Source of the DNA: Agapetus fuscipes
Lineage: Eukaryota; Arthropoda; Insecta; Trichoptera; Glossosomatidae
DNA: 64,000 nt
NCBI GenBank assembly: GCA_951799405.1
Contig: OX637337.1
Span: 12,398,347-12,462,346, forward strand
Direction of reading: 5' to 3'
A program made the translations under genes and the position numbers. Of the stretch, positions 32,820 to 44,420 are shown one piece after another; positions within the stretch are counted from its first letter, which is position 1; each line of letters begins with the position of its first letter. The notes below the pieces were generated by a model. That model worked only from the letters and a program-made list of their open reading frames with translations, was not told where the DNA came from and made no database searches.

Positions 32820-33190
32820 GCCCACAGATATGACACAATTGGGTCTCAGCAGCATGAAATCAATGTCTTTCATACAAAATAGAGAAAATCAAAATCAGTG
32901 ACCCTAAAATAAAACATTGCATGAATTCTCCCCGACGGCACAAATCGAAAAATGTATGGAAAATACAATAGCACCCTTGTAGGGCAGGCGCCAAAGGGAG
33001 TTGAGTGTGCAAAATATGAGGGCCGCATTCTGTGAACAGTTTTGAACTCGGAAAAGCTTGCAGATTATGGTTCTGAATGTTGCCAGGACGTTTTCTGGTC
33101 CAATTTTTTTTTATAACCCATCCCCTTGGATATCAAGGAAATGTACTGAGCCAATTCCTTACAACAATGTTAATCTTTGTTTTATTGAAA
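32820..33190. other. Spacer, no gene recognised
   Basis: Moderate complexity sequence (GCCCACAGATATGACACAATTG...) between the composite unit and the Helitron. No ORF of note. Confidence 0.4.
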
Positions 33191-33296
33191 ACTAGCTGAC
33201 CCGGCGAACTTTTTTCCGCCTTTGAGGCAATAAATGAGCAGACTTTTGATTTCATCTAGGTCAATTTTTTATTTGGATTATTAATATTTAAGAAGT

Positions 33297-34029
33297 ATGA
33301 TTGGACTATCTAAGAAGTATGATTGGGAAAAAACGAAGTGAAAGGGTGAGGAATGATTTTGTAAGAGAAGAGTGTGGTGTAAGGGAAAGTGTGAAAGTGA
33401 AGATTAAAAGAAGTATGTTAAGATGGTTCGGGCACATGGAGAGAATGAGTGATGAATGATTGATGAAGAAAGTATATGTTGCTAGAATAGATGGATGTCG
33501 TATGGTAGAGGAAGACCGAGAAAGGTATGGATGGACCAAATATCCGAAATTGCGAACGAATGGAATATCCAGAGTCATAATAAAAGGAGAACCTGTATGA
33601 AGAAGGTAGTGACTCTGGAGGAAATGAAAGAAGTGTGTAGGGACAGAAAGAAATGGCGGTTAATCTGTGATGTTGGCGGCTAGGGTTTTTTAAATTAAAA
33701 TTTGTTTTCGGTTAGTTTTTGATGTCCATACATATTATAATTTAGTGATTTTAAAAATGCAATTTGTCATGTATGTTCCTTAATTTATAGGTTGGTATGC
33801 GGCTGACCACCCATACTGTGAAAAAATGGTTCACTTTGCCAATGTCACCTCTGTCTCAGGGAAGGACGGCAAGAGTTGCAGGCCTTATGTTCATTTGAGA
33901 TGGGTTTTTATAATGTAGGTCCACATGCGGCATGTGTTAGCGCAAAATAATACATGTCTGCTTGTGGGAATGCACTTAATATGAATCTTTAATGATATAT
34001 ATCCTTGCAGCTTAGATTAGATTAGATTA
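33297..34029 (+). pseudogene. LINE C-terminal fragment with complete 3' end
   Basis: Encodes IKRSMLRWFGHMER-like and YGRGRPRKVWMDQISEIANE segments with frame breaks near 33458 and 33495, closing in ICDVGG (33682). The 3' UTR then continues without break into the GATTA-tailed module and a GATTAGATTAGATTAG tail (34010-34029), again linking LINE and SINE. Confidence 0.85.
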
Positions 34030-34043
34030 GACATGTTGGTTTT

Positions 34044-35502
34044 TCAATAGTTTGAAGATTTAACGGCAATTTTAATGCTGAATCGGCATCCTTCTAACAA
34101 TGTGGCTGTTTTTCCAAAGGAAGCAACTGTAACCGCAATGCTGGATCTCGCATGAACAGTGGCTAAAATTACTGACATGAGGAATGTCTTACCAGTTCCA
34201 CCAGGGGCATCCAGGAAATATAAACCACAATTTTCATCATCAATTGCCTTCATTAATGTATCATAAACTTCCTTTTGTTGTTGATTTGACAGGGGTACAT
34301 TTGTTTGAACTGTTAAATATAATTCCTGGTGATCATATTCTCTTTCCCGTTCAAATTCTCGATTAAATGCGTCATTTATTTCAAGGTAACACATGTCTTT
34401 GGTCAAGATCAAAGCCTGATAATGTATCTCCTCATTCATTTGAAGGTCGGAATTTCTTGAACTGACACGAATTTGATGTAAAATGCCTTCCGACATATTA
34501 TCCTTGGGTTCGATGGAAACCATGTCGAAATGATGATAGCAAATAATGTGAGTATCTGACTTGGAGATGCAGAGATAATTGCCTCAACGATTGTCGTCTC
34601 CCAATGGGTATGCACATGCAGCACGATATGTTGAGAATACGGTAGCATTAACAGTCCGAAGTGAATCAAATGACGTTGGCCTACGCACATTTACCAGCAA
34701 CAATCGCAAATAAAAACATTCATCATTATTTGGATGAACTATATATATACGACCAAGAGTAGAACGCACGATGGCAGTTGATCTGTAATGTTGGCGGCTA
34801 GGGTTTATTAAAGTGAAATTTGTTTTATGTTTTAGTTTTTGATGTCCATATATATTATTATTTATTGATTTAAAAAATGTAATTTGTCGTGTATGTTCCT
34901 TGACTTATAGGTTGGTATGCGGCTGACCACCCATGCTGTTAAAATCGTCCATTTTGCCAATGTCACCCCTGTTTCAGGGAAGGACGGCAAGAGTTGCAGG
35001 GTGTATGTCCATTTGAGATTTGGTTTTTGTGTTGTAGGCTCACATGAGGCATATGCAAGCGCAAACTTGTACATGTCTGGTTGTGAGAATGCATGTAATG
35101 TGAATCTCTAACGTAACATATCTTTGCAACTTTGATAAGATTAGAGTAGATTAGATTTGGCATGCGTTCCAAAGCACTCTTTAACAGCCTGACCAACGCA
35201 TGATGTTCATGAAGTAGTTGCTGTAGATCTTGAAGAATTGCTCTTTTCATTGCTGCATTCATCTCTTGACATCGATCAAGTTGTTTCCCAAATCGCTTCA
35301 TTGCAGTTCACATACCGACGCGGCGCTCTTCACGCGCAATTTCTTGTTCTTTTTCACTCCTTTCACTCGCAATGTTTCGAATCCTAAATGCATTACAGCT
35401 TCGTCGGGAAAGATTTGATCCCCTTGGTGGTGGCATGGCTTTCTTAATATTTTTTGGGCACATTAGATTCATAGAAACTTGAAACAAATCGGTCAACTTC
35501 AA
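34044..35502 (-). pseudogene. Helitron Rep/helicase remnant
   Basis: Three blocks in order on the minus strand. 35502-35160: PPPRGSNLSRRS, IASERSEKEQEIA and, in another frame, LQQLLHEHHALVRLLKSALERMP, matching the Helitron N-terminal region. 34770-34584: LGRIYIVHPNNDECFYLRLLLVNVR, the segment between Rep and helicase. 34523-34044: VQTNVPLSNQQQKEVYD and FLDAPGGTGKTFLMSVIL, a PIF1-type helicase Walker A (GGTGKT), then SIAVTVASFGKTATLLEGCR. The Rep HUH motif is not visible and the helicase ends early, so the protein is dead. Confidence 0.88.
34770..35156 (+). repeat. GATTA-tailed LINE end inserted in the Helitron
   Basis: Begins with the last LINE codons (TGATCTGTAATGTTGGCGG), UTR and full 3' module. 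Interrupts the Helitron coding region after LERMP. Confidence 0.85.
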
Positions 35503-35800
35503 TTATTCTCAGACTCCATTATGTTTAGCTGTCAGTTGCATTTTGTTTTTGTTTTTTGAAAAAAGAACGGCTAGACTGTTTTTAACGGATTGCTTTCAGT
35601 TGCGTTTTTTTTATTTATACCTACCACGTTTTATGTTATTTCTTGAAAAAAAGTATAAAAAGGATATAAAAAGTATCCCTTGTCCTTTTCCTGATTCTAA
35701 GCTACCTCCCTACCAATTTTCAGCCAAATCAGTTCAGCTGTTCTTGAGTTATGGATAGTGTAACTAACACGACTTTGTTTTATATATATAGATATACAAT

Positions 35801-36033
35801 TATAAATATTTAAAATATAAATGGTAAAACAATGTTTAAATTCACTTTATTCTTTTTTTTTTTGCTCGAATATTTTCGCCTAATGAGGCATCTTCAAGAG
35901 CAGAATGGTTACAAATATACTTTTATAAAATAATTTTCAAAACATTTTTTTTCTCGAAAATATTCGAGCAAAAAAAAAAAGAATAAAGTGAATTAAAACA
36001 TTGTTTTACCATTTATATTTTTAAATATTTATA
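35801..36033. repeat. Foldback MITE with about 75-bp arms
   Basis: Arms TATAAATATTTAAAATATAA...CGAATATTTTCG and inverse (35950-36033), including an A/T-run and TTGCTCGAATATTTTCG. Lies 9 bp from the Helitron 5' end. Confidence 0.8.
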
Positions 36034-36544
36034 AAAATGGACTTTCACTGTGTTAACAGATCAACACTAAAAAATATTAGGTATACAATTGTTTCTTATG
36101 ATTAACGGTACATATAGCTACTCAATAGACATAAAAAACAAAAAAATAATCAAGAATTAAAAAAAAAAAAAAAAAAAAGCAGACAAGAATAACAAGGTTC
36201 CATCTGACCACTGACCCTGTTTTGAGATAATGAGCTCCAAAGTTTTGGAAGTTCGTATTTCATAAAATATTCATGTTTTTTTTTAGTTTTGAGTATGCAA
36301 ATATGTTCAGATTTAGGCCTTTACTTATTTTCAGCAAAATATAAGTTCCAAATAGGTTGGAAATGGGTAATCTGGAAAAGTCACTTTATCAGTTGGAACC
36401 TTGTTACGCAATCTGTTGATAAAAAGTAAGTGAACAAGGTTCCATCATAAAAATATGACCATAAACTTACTTTGTGCAAATAATAGTTACACAATTTTGC
36501 TATTTTCTGCAACAATATTTTTTGTATATATGGATTTAAGAATA

Positions 36545-38160
36545 AAAGACACAAAAATAGTTATTTATGCCACTGCCAAGTAATGATAGTCTTTTTAACA
36601 CGAGTGCTAGTTTGTGCCATGAGGCGCAGCCGAATGGCACAATAGAAAGCACGAGTGTTACAAAGACTAATTACGTGCAGTGGCATACAATACTTTTTCT
36701 ACGACCATGAGAGAATTAACAAAATAGTGAATAATAGTCATTATAATGTACTCGTCCATTTGAAGTAATTAAAACCTTACCTTTGTCAAAACGTGTGATT
36801 TATCATTCCCTTCGATTATCTAATCTAACCTAAGTTGTAAAAATAAATTATATTTAGGTTTCATATTGAATTCATGCCCACAAGCCGACACATATGTATA
36901 AGGTCGCGCTTTTACATCCTGCATATAAGCTTAAACATTCAAACCCAAAACTCAAATAAACATATGCCCTGCAGTTGTATTGGCAGGTGAACCAAATTTG
37001 TACAGCATAGGTGATCAACCTCATACTCACCTATTAACCAAGTAACTTTTTGAGTTTGTTTATTTTTTGCGGTGAAATTTTTTGTATTGTTTTCCTTTCA
37101 AGCCTTTTATTTTCCATTGAAAAAAGGAAAGCTTTATTTGGAGCAATCCGATAAATAAATTCGATAAATTTTAGCACTATTAACAAATTTTATTTGACTC
37201 TACACATAAAATAAACTTATTTATTTTCATCTGAACAGGGCTGAAAGTCTCATCACCACGGTAATTCCTACCTACCGAATATCACTAATATTGTATGAAG
37301 CCTAATCAGCTGATCGCTTGCGGCCATCTTGGATTGACAGGTCTTCATACCCCCATACAAGGTTGACATTTGAAATTAAAAAATGGTTCCAATAGGGTAT
37401 TTTCACATTTTTCTTTTTTTTGTGATTTAAATTTGTTTATGCTTTATTAGCCCAAAACTTCTTGAATTTTAATTTTAGTTGTATTTTTAGCAAAGTTATA
37501 AGCATTTTAAAATCAATTTTTGAATATTCGCGCCTAAACGCTACTAGATGAAATTTTCTCGCGTGACGTCACGGTCTTGTAAACAACGCCGTGTAAACTG
37601 ACATCCCTCACATTAATATAATTCAAACATCGCTTTTTAATGTTTACACCGTTGAGGCTGTTATTTTTCAACAAGTTTGTGTGTTTCTTTAAAAACATTT
37701 CATTTGTTTCTGTTGTTTTCATTTGTTTCTGTTGTCAACAACACATGTCAACAGAGTATGGAATGTCAATAAAAGAAAGTGACGTCAACATATGACGTCA
37801 CAGCACCGGAAATAGAAAAAGCAGATCTCATATCCGTTTAAAAACTTGTCCAAATTTCTATATTTTCTTTTTTAAATATAAAATCGAAAATAAATATTTT
37901 CGACTTCAAATCAACATATTATTATTTGATTTTTCGAAATCTATCAAAATAATATACTTTTTATCATATTCCTCACTATTGCAAATACCCTATTCTGACA
38001 ATGCGCATGCGCACATGTTCATTTTGACACGGTTACCGGTTGCATAATGTAACATTATGCAACGGGTGTAGAAATGTATGGCATTGTGATTGCGTTAGCC
38101 GTTTTGTAATTAGTAAATTACCAAATGGGAGTAGAAAAACATTATTTTATTACATTACAA
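36545..38160 (+). mobile_element. Foldback element, copy 1 (with nested SINE)
   Basis: Shared with 49087-49776. Left end TAGTTATTTATGCCACTGCC, a stem-loop built on AGTCTTT..AACACGAGTG and CACGAGTGTTACAAAGACT, then a minus-strand GATTA SINE (36818-37050) and a right end with TTGCATAATG/CATTATGCAA, then CCAAATGGGAGTAGAAA. Copy 1 contains about 700 bp more, including TGACGTCA palindromes at 37565, 37781 and 37795. No coding gene. Confidence 0.7.
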
Positions 38161-38309
38161 TTATTATATTAACAGATGAAGCATGGTAAAGAAAAAAAAA
38201 CTTAAAACACAATAAAACTAAGATAGTTTTATGTAAAAAATGCAGACAAACATTATTCCTTCTAAAATGGAAAAATACTCGTAACATAATATTATAGCAT
38301 TTTGGAATA

Positions 38310-38915
38310 CTATGGTGCTTAAAATTTTAACAATGATTGATAATATTTGCGATCTTCCACAGGCATGGTATCAAACATATCTTTTATTTTTAAATCAGAC
38401 AAATTTTTGTCAATATTAATCAATAATTATTTTGGTATTAGTAAACTGTTTCTCCTGTTGGGAGTTCCCCTTTTATACCCCTTGGGTATGTTGTTTGAAT
38501 CTTTGCTTTGGGGGCATTGAAAATCGGTTTCTGTGAGATACCTACAGAGTGATCCAAGATAAAATTTCTTGCATACTTTGATCCTCTCTTTATTTATTTT
38601 AAACCCGTACTTGTAGGAATATTTTTATATGGTGCTGTATTTTCAGTGGTTATTTTAGGACGAATTGGGGTTATTCTATCCGTTGTGGTAACGTAAAAAG
38701 TGTTTTTCATTTTGCGTCAACTTCCAAAAACTTTTGAAAATATTTTGTCGTTCCAGGTCACTTATTTTTTTTTTTGCACATTTCAATTTACATTTGTTCA
38801 TGCAATCTTTCAAATTGTTGCCTTTTTTCTCTGGTGCAGTTTTACTACGCCTATGTTTTACTATGCCTGGCCAGTTTGGTGTTTTTCTTTGAGCACGTTT
38901 GTTTAGCGCGTATGT
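38310..38915 (-). pseudogene. Unassigned Cys-rich protein relic
   Basis: On the minus strand one frame is open from about 38915 to 38676: KRAQRKTPNWPGIVKHRRS, then CMNKCKLKCAKKKISDLE and FKSFWKLTQNEKHFLRYHN. Protein-like text continues in other frames: TTTDRITPIRPKITTENTAP, FKINKERIKVCKKFYLGSL, VGISQKPIFNA and finally DLKIKDMFDTMPVEDRKYYQ ending LLKF-stop at about 38325. The order Cys-x3-Cys-x3-Cys, 'FW.L', 'I.VCK.FYL.TL.IS' resembles, from memory, a multicopy arthropod protein family of unknown function usually found among repeats. I cannot name it. At least two frameshifts make this copy non-functional. Confidence 0.5.
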
Positions 38916-38929
38916 ATTAGTGCACTAAC

Positions 38930-39828
38930 CATGGAGTTATAATATAGGGGAGCGGTAACTAAAGTACTGAATTGGTTCATACTTGTTCCCTGTTACGCTC
39001 CTCATGTGTCAAACGTTGCAGTGGCGTAGTCATACGAAAAAAGACACCTTTTTCGTTATGACATTTTTGATAAATATTTTTTCTGTTATTTATTATGGAA
39101 AAATATTTGCGAGAAATACATTTGTTTCCCTAAATGTTTTTTAAACTGATTAAAGTAAACAATAATACCTGATGTGCAATAATCTTTCAATATAATATAT
39201 AAAACGATAAGATGAGTGTATTGTTTGTAAATGATTTATTTTAATACACCCTCACTAACAGTTGAAAACTTTGTATGTTTGTAAAAAGCCATCGTTAGTC
39301 AAAATATCTTTATATTTTTGTTGGTATCATTAGCAACATAATTTATTCTTTAAAATGTTATTAACATAAGCTCAATATGACTGAAACAAATTATTGATGG
39401 TTTTTTCTGGGTGGTCACCCATATTCCTGTATTAGAACTTCTATAAGCTTCCTTTTTTATATTCATTTCTATACAAATGTTTTTTTGTACAATTTCAATT
39501 ATACCCACATTTGCACAGACGTGGCTATTATTGTGCTAACAAAAATACTAAATATGTGTTTATCTTTTACAGCGAAAGTAATTGACTCAGAACATTCTAG
39601 AAATTGGAACTTTTTTTCGGCGAGCAAACGTCATTCTTGTAAGGGACGGGCGTCCTTAGCAACCAATAAAAAATATTTATTACCTTTTCAATAGTAACCT
39701 GGTTGGTTGATGTATAATTTTGCCTCAGCCAATTCGTGTGCCGACCTCGTTCGTAAATAATAGAGCTTGTTATTTTATTTTTAAAACTGTTTATTTTTAT
39801 AGAAAGGACAAAAAAATACAGAATAACA
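38930..39828. other. AT-rich stretch, no supported feature
   Basis: Several short open frames without motifs. TTGCAGTGGCGTAGTCATACG at 39019 resembles a hAT-type end (compare CAGTGGCGTAGCGTG at 54830) but no partner was found. Confidence 0.4.
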
Positions 39829-39831
39829 CCA

Positions 39832-40080
39832 TCTTAATCTAAGTTGCGGAGATGTTTTACATATAAGATGTTTATTAAATGTATGCCTACAAACAGACAC
39901 TTACAAGTTCGCGTTTGCACATGCTGCATGTACACTTACAAAATAAAAACCCACATCTCTAATGAAAATAAGCCCTGCAACTCTTGCCAACCTTCCCTGA
40001 AACAGAGGAGACATTGGTAATGTGAACTATTTTTTACAATATGGTTACTCAGCCACATACGAAACCGAAAGTTAAGGAAC
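39832..40080 (-). repeat. GATTA-tailed SINE
   Basis: Full-length minus-strand copy with decayed tail (TTAATCTAAG). A further fragment lies at about 40170-40215. Confidence 0.82.
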
Positions 40081-40254
40081 ATAAACTAGTAATAACTTTT
40101 ACAAGTATACAACACAAGAATAAAACTTTTAAAATAATCGATGGTAAATCAATTTACTATGTTTCTATAATCTAAGTAGCAAAGATATATAAACTTTTAA
40201 ATTTTTTATTAAATGCACACTACTTTACATAGTTTGCATGCACCGAATTTAGGA

Positions 40255-40530
40255 TGACCCATTCACTCCATATGTTTTTAAAATCTCCCAAAACATACTG
40301 TGGGAGATGTCTACTTAGTCAAAAGCCTTTTTCAGATCTACAAAGGCCGTAAACGGCTTTCACTTTATTGACAATTGTTTTTCAACAAGTTATCGCAGAG
40401 TATAAATCTGATCAACACAGCCTCTACCAGTCATATCGGAAACCTTTTCACTAGTAGTCAGGATCAAATTCTTGATAAATCACCTTACAGATGACTTTTT
40501 CTGGCACACTGAGTAGACTGAATGGTCTGA
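40255..40530 (-). pseudogene. LINE reverse-transcriptase fragment
   Basis: Minus strand shows, with frame changes, GRGCVDQIYTLR and a motif-A-like FVDLKKAFD region (40335-40420), preceded by KVSDMT. The RGCVDQI..LR text is typical of LINEs whose C-terminus carries RWFGHMERM, so it may belong to the same family as 4229-4708. Confidence 0.55.
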
Positions 40531-40617
40531 ATTACAATAACGATCTACAAATGACTCACTTAAAATTAAAGTTGTGCATCCGAACTTTAATGTAATGACA
40601 TTTATAATCCTCATCTA

Positions 40618-40866
40618 CAGTGGAGCCGCTGAGAGGATGAATTTCTGACAGTTAAAAAAATATGTTGTTTTCTAATTTATTTAACTTTCCATTTGACCCA
40701 AAATTATGACAAATATTTTCATTTGACATGATGATTTATTTTTAAAGATAATTATGATTTAAAATGACATTTTTTATTCGGTTTACAATTATTGTAAATT
40801 CTTAAAAGTTACATCGTTCATATTATTGCGACCTGTCAGAAATTCATTCTCTCAGCGGCTCCACTG
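40618..40866. mobile_element. Tc1/mariner-type MITE, TA target
   Basis: Inverted ends CAGTGGAGCCGCTGAGAG and CTCTCAGCGGCTCCACTG, flanked by TA at 40616-40617 and 40867-40868. Terminal repeat about 36 bp (through ATGAATTTCTGACAG). 249 bp, no ORF. Confidence 0.88.
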
Positions 40867-41848
40867 TAGTGTATATACAAACGAAACATTTATAGCCTTA
40901 TATAAACTTACAAGTATACAAAAAAAGAAATAACATCAGGGTATTTACCTACTTAATAACTAACAATAAACATAAGTTCTATAAAAATTATCATTTAAAT
41001 ATAATATTTGCAAGAAATAAATTATTGATTCTTAAATAAAATTAATTTTGTTAAATACTGTCTTACTCTATTTGTGGGCTGCGAAGCTAATTTGGTTATA
41101 TAATGCAATCTTACATCTATGTATTTAGAAGCTATAGCTTTAATTAAATTGACTCTATGATTATATACAAAAGAATGGTCTAACTGTAAACTGTGATCAT
41201 TTAAATTATTAAAAGAATCGCTATCAACTAAAAGTCTTAAAACTCTATTTACTAAATAACTTAACTTATACTTCGGATGCACAACTTTCCCTCCGCTAAG
41301 TTGTAAGACTTCTTTTACAACAGCTTCACTCTTTTTACAAACACTTATGGCACAAGATGAGGGATATGTCAACCCTCCTCTATTTTTTTGTGTGATAAGT
41401 GATGCAAAAAGATTATTTTTCTCTCCCATGCATGCCTCAATGCAAACAGGGCATTTTATTGTTTTTTCTAGATGACGGACAACAAACCCTCCAATATAAA
41501 TAACGACATTCTCAACAAATTTGTTGGAACATATTTCTTCAATAATATGGTCAAACCGTGTATCTGCAGAGAAATTGTCGCAGTTTTCATCTTCAATTCT
41601 TCCAAGAGATGAAGAATTGATAATTTCAATCGGACTGCTTGTACATTTTAATATATCAATATCTTCTAATAGTATGCAATTACCTGAGTTGTCATTTTTG
41701 ATTTCGGCATTTACAACTAATTTAGTGTAGGCTGATCTGAACTGCTTTACTGTAGGATTGTTGTTATATCCACCTTGACTTCTAACCGCCCCAAAAAATA
41801 ATTCGAGGTGGTCCTGTGAGAATTTATACATGGTGAGATATTTCACCT

Positions 41849-42530
41849 AGACAGTTGTCTGACTATGAAAGTTCAAAAAGTAAGACCGTTAGTTCGAGTT
41901 TCTACGGATTACGGCAAATCAAGCTTGTTAATAACTGTCTACCAATGGAAGCAAGGAAAGCTTTAGTAAATGCATTTGTGGTATCAAAAATAGACTACTG
42001 CAATAGCTTATATGCAGGCCAACCAAAATGTCAATTGAATAGGCTACAATTGGTTGTAAATGCGTGCGCTCGCATGATTTCTGGTCAGTCGAAATTTACA
42101 CACATTACTCCTCTTCTCCAGAAGCTTCACTGGCTCCGTTTACCGGAGCGCATCGAGTTCAAAGTGTGCACGATGGTCCACAAAGCTTTATTTGGAAAAA
42201 CACCCAAATATCTCGCTGATTTAATCAAACCAGTCACCCTCGGCAAAAAAAGCCTAACACTGCGCTCGGCTGAGACTGGAGCCAAATCAAGGATTGAAGA
42301 ACCTATAAGAAGAGTTAACACAATATTTGGAGAGCGTGCATTTGCAGTTGCTGGCCCTCTGGCCTGGAACCACCTGCCACATCATGTGAGAGAGCTAGAG
42401 GACCATGGAAAGTTCCGGAATGCACTGAAGACAAGCAAACTTCTGGCATCGTTTGCACCAGCGCCCTTGGAGTGACTACATCACGAAACGGCGCTATAAA
42501 GAAATCATCAACTCATCATCATTTAATTTG
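41849..42530 (+). mobile_element. L2/CR1-type LINE 3' copy inside P-element exon 4
   Basis: About 200 open codons nearly identical to 14334-15000: SSSFYGLRQIKLVNNCLP, KIDYCNSLYAGQPKCQLN, FGERAFAVAGPLAWN. Ends CACGAAACGGCGCTATAAAG and an ATC-rich tail. The P reading passes from AKSKL at its right side to KYLTMYKFSQDH at its left side. Confidence 0.92.
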
Positions 42531-44179
42531 GATTTGGCAACAAGCTGACTGTAAGTTTTTTTTACAGAAGCGATATTGACTAAAACTCCCAAAAAACCCG
42601 TCTTTCGGGAACTGCAAATGACTTTTTGACCATTAAGCAGTGTCAGACCCGATATGTAGTCAAATGCTTCTGTCAAATAAGCATCCACTTTTGTGAAATT
42701 ACCTTCATAGATGGGTCTTTTCCATTTTACGGACGCACTGATACTTCTCGAATTCATGATATCGAAAAGTCTAATAATGTGTCTGATAAATAAAATTGTT
42801 GGTTCGCAACCCTGAAATTGCGGTAGCTTCAGTTGATAAGCACAAAATTCAATGGCATCTGCCACAGAATCACTTAACAGCTGAGAAGCCAATTTAACCT
42901 TCATTTTTTGTCGGTGAAATTCTATATGTTGTGATCTTAATTTGTTTCCTAAATGTAAACCCTCTTTTTCTTGAAAATAATGCAATTTTGTAATAAAACC
43001 CCAATCAATAATATCCCCATTCAAATCTTTAAGTTTTTTAATGTCTCCTAAGCAGTTTCTGATAAGTTTTAATACATGACACATATCAAGCATTACCGTT
43101 ACTTCTTCACCTTCATGATAGAACATTGTTTTCAAGCAGTTCAGATCAAAGCTACATCCTAAATACTTGGTCATACTAATATTGTTTGGGGCGCCATCAA
43201 AGATCAAAGATGCAACTGTTATATTACACATTTTTAAAAGATGAAGACACTGTAAAACCAAATTAGACTTTTGTTCCCCAGAAATTCCGTCAATGGGAAA
43301 ATACCCAACAGGAATTTTCCAACGCTCGTTAATACATACAATCATAAATGTAAGTAGGTATTTCTCGAGCTTCTGGGATGTTATCTCCTTCCTGATGCGC
43401 ACCATTATTAACATGACTAATAGAAGTGTCTCCATCCCTTTCAACCAACTTTCGCACACTCATTTCATCCATCATCAGAACACATATGAGAGGAGAACCT
43501 TTATTGGCCTTGTAAGGAATGGCTTTTAAGGCTTCATCAGTAAACCCTGGATCGCATCGGACTCTTCTATACCAATTTGATATAGTTTTATCACATGGAA
43601 GACATGTTTGGAAGCTATTCCTTACGTAGTTATATGCCTTGGACGAGTAAAAATGCAGTGTTAAGGCAAATTTTCTTAGTTCTGCAGAATACATGCGTTC
43701 AACAGGATTATTTTTTGATTTGGCAATTTGCCGTTTCAAAAAATCTTTGTTGGGCCCGACCACGGAAGACAAAATTTCAAGTCCATCGTGTGGTACGCTC
43801 CCTTTTTTATTTAATTCTTGTAATACTATGTTTAAATTGGCAACGCGTTTTGTCATCCGCCGTTTAGATCGTTTAAGGCTTACAACTTTTTTTGCGGAGG
43901 CTTAAAAGCGAATCATTTTTTTTCTTAAGTTTTAATTGCAATAATAATTTTTTTGCCTTAAAAGTTTCAATCATTGAAGGGGTAACATTTTCCTTGTCCT
44001 GAAATAAAAAAAGTGAATTAGACAACTAAAAAAGGGGCAAATATCAAAATAATTAAATTGCTTTACAAATTGTTTAAAAATAAACCTCGTTGACATAATT
44101 CAAGGGCGAGGTGTTTTCTGTTGATATGTTCTGTAAAAAATGCACTCAAATTAGAGACAAGTAAAATAAATAGCTTGAG

Positions 44180-44420
44180 GTCAGCTTATAGGTTGGTATC
44201 AGGCTGACCACACATACTTTCAGAAATGGTTCACTTTGCCAATGTCACCCCTGTGTCAGGGCAGGTTGGTCAAAATTGTAGGGCTTATGTTCATTTGAGT
44301 ATTGGATTTTATTTGTAAGTACACATTCAGCATTTGTAAGTGCGAACTACACGTGTTTGTGGGCATGTATCTGAGAGCCTTAAATTAATATATCCTTGCA
44401 ACTTAGATTATAGATTAAAT
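44180..44420 (+). repeat. GATTA-tailed SINE in P-element intron 2
   Basis: Complete copy lying between exon 3 (44086-44130) and exon 2 (44608), so it need not affect splicing. Confidence 0.82.

Larger units (their letters stand above)
33192..35792 (-). mobile_element. Degraded Helitron with terminal signatures
   Basis: On the minus strand it begins TCTATATATATAAAAC (35792) after an A and ends with a hairpin (GGCGGAA...TTCGCC), GGGTCAG and CTAG (33195-33192) before T, i.e. insertion between A and T. It encodes Rep/helicase remnants (34044-35502). Two LINE/SINE insertions (33297-34029 and 34770-35156) interrupt it. The same 3' end occurs at 20164. Confidence 0.85.
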
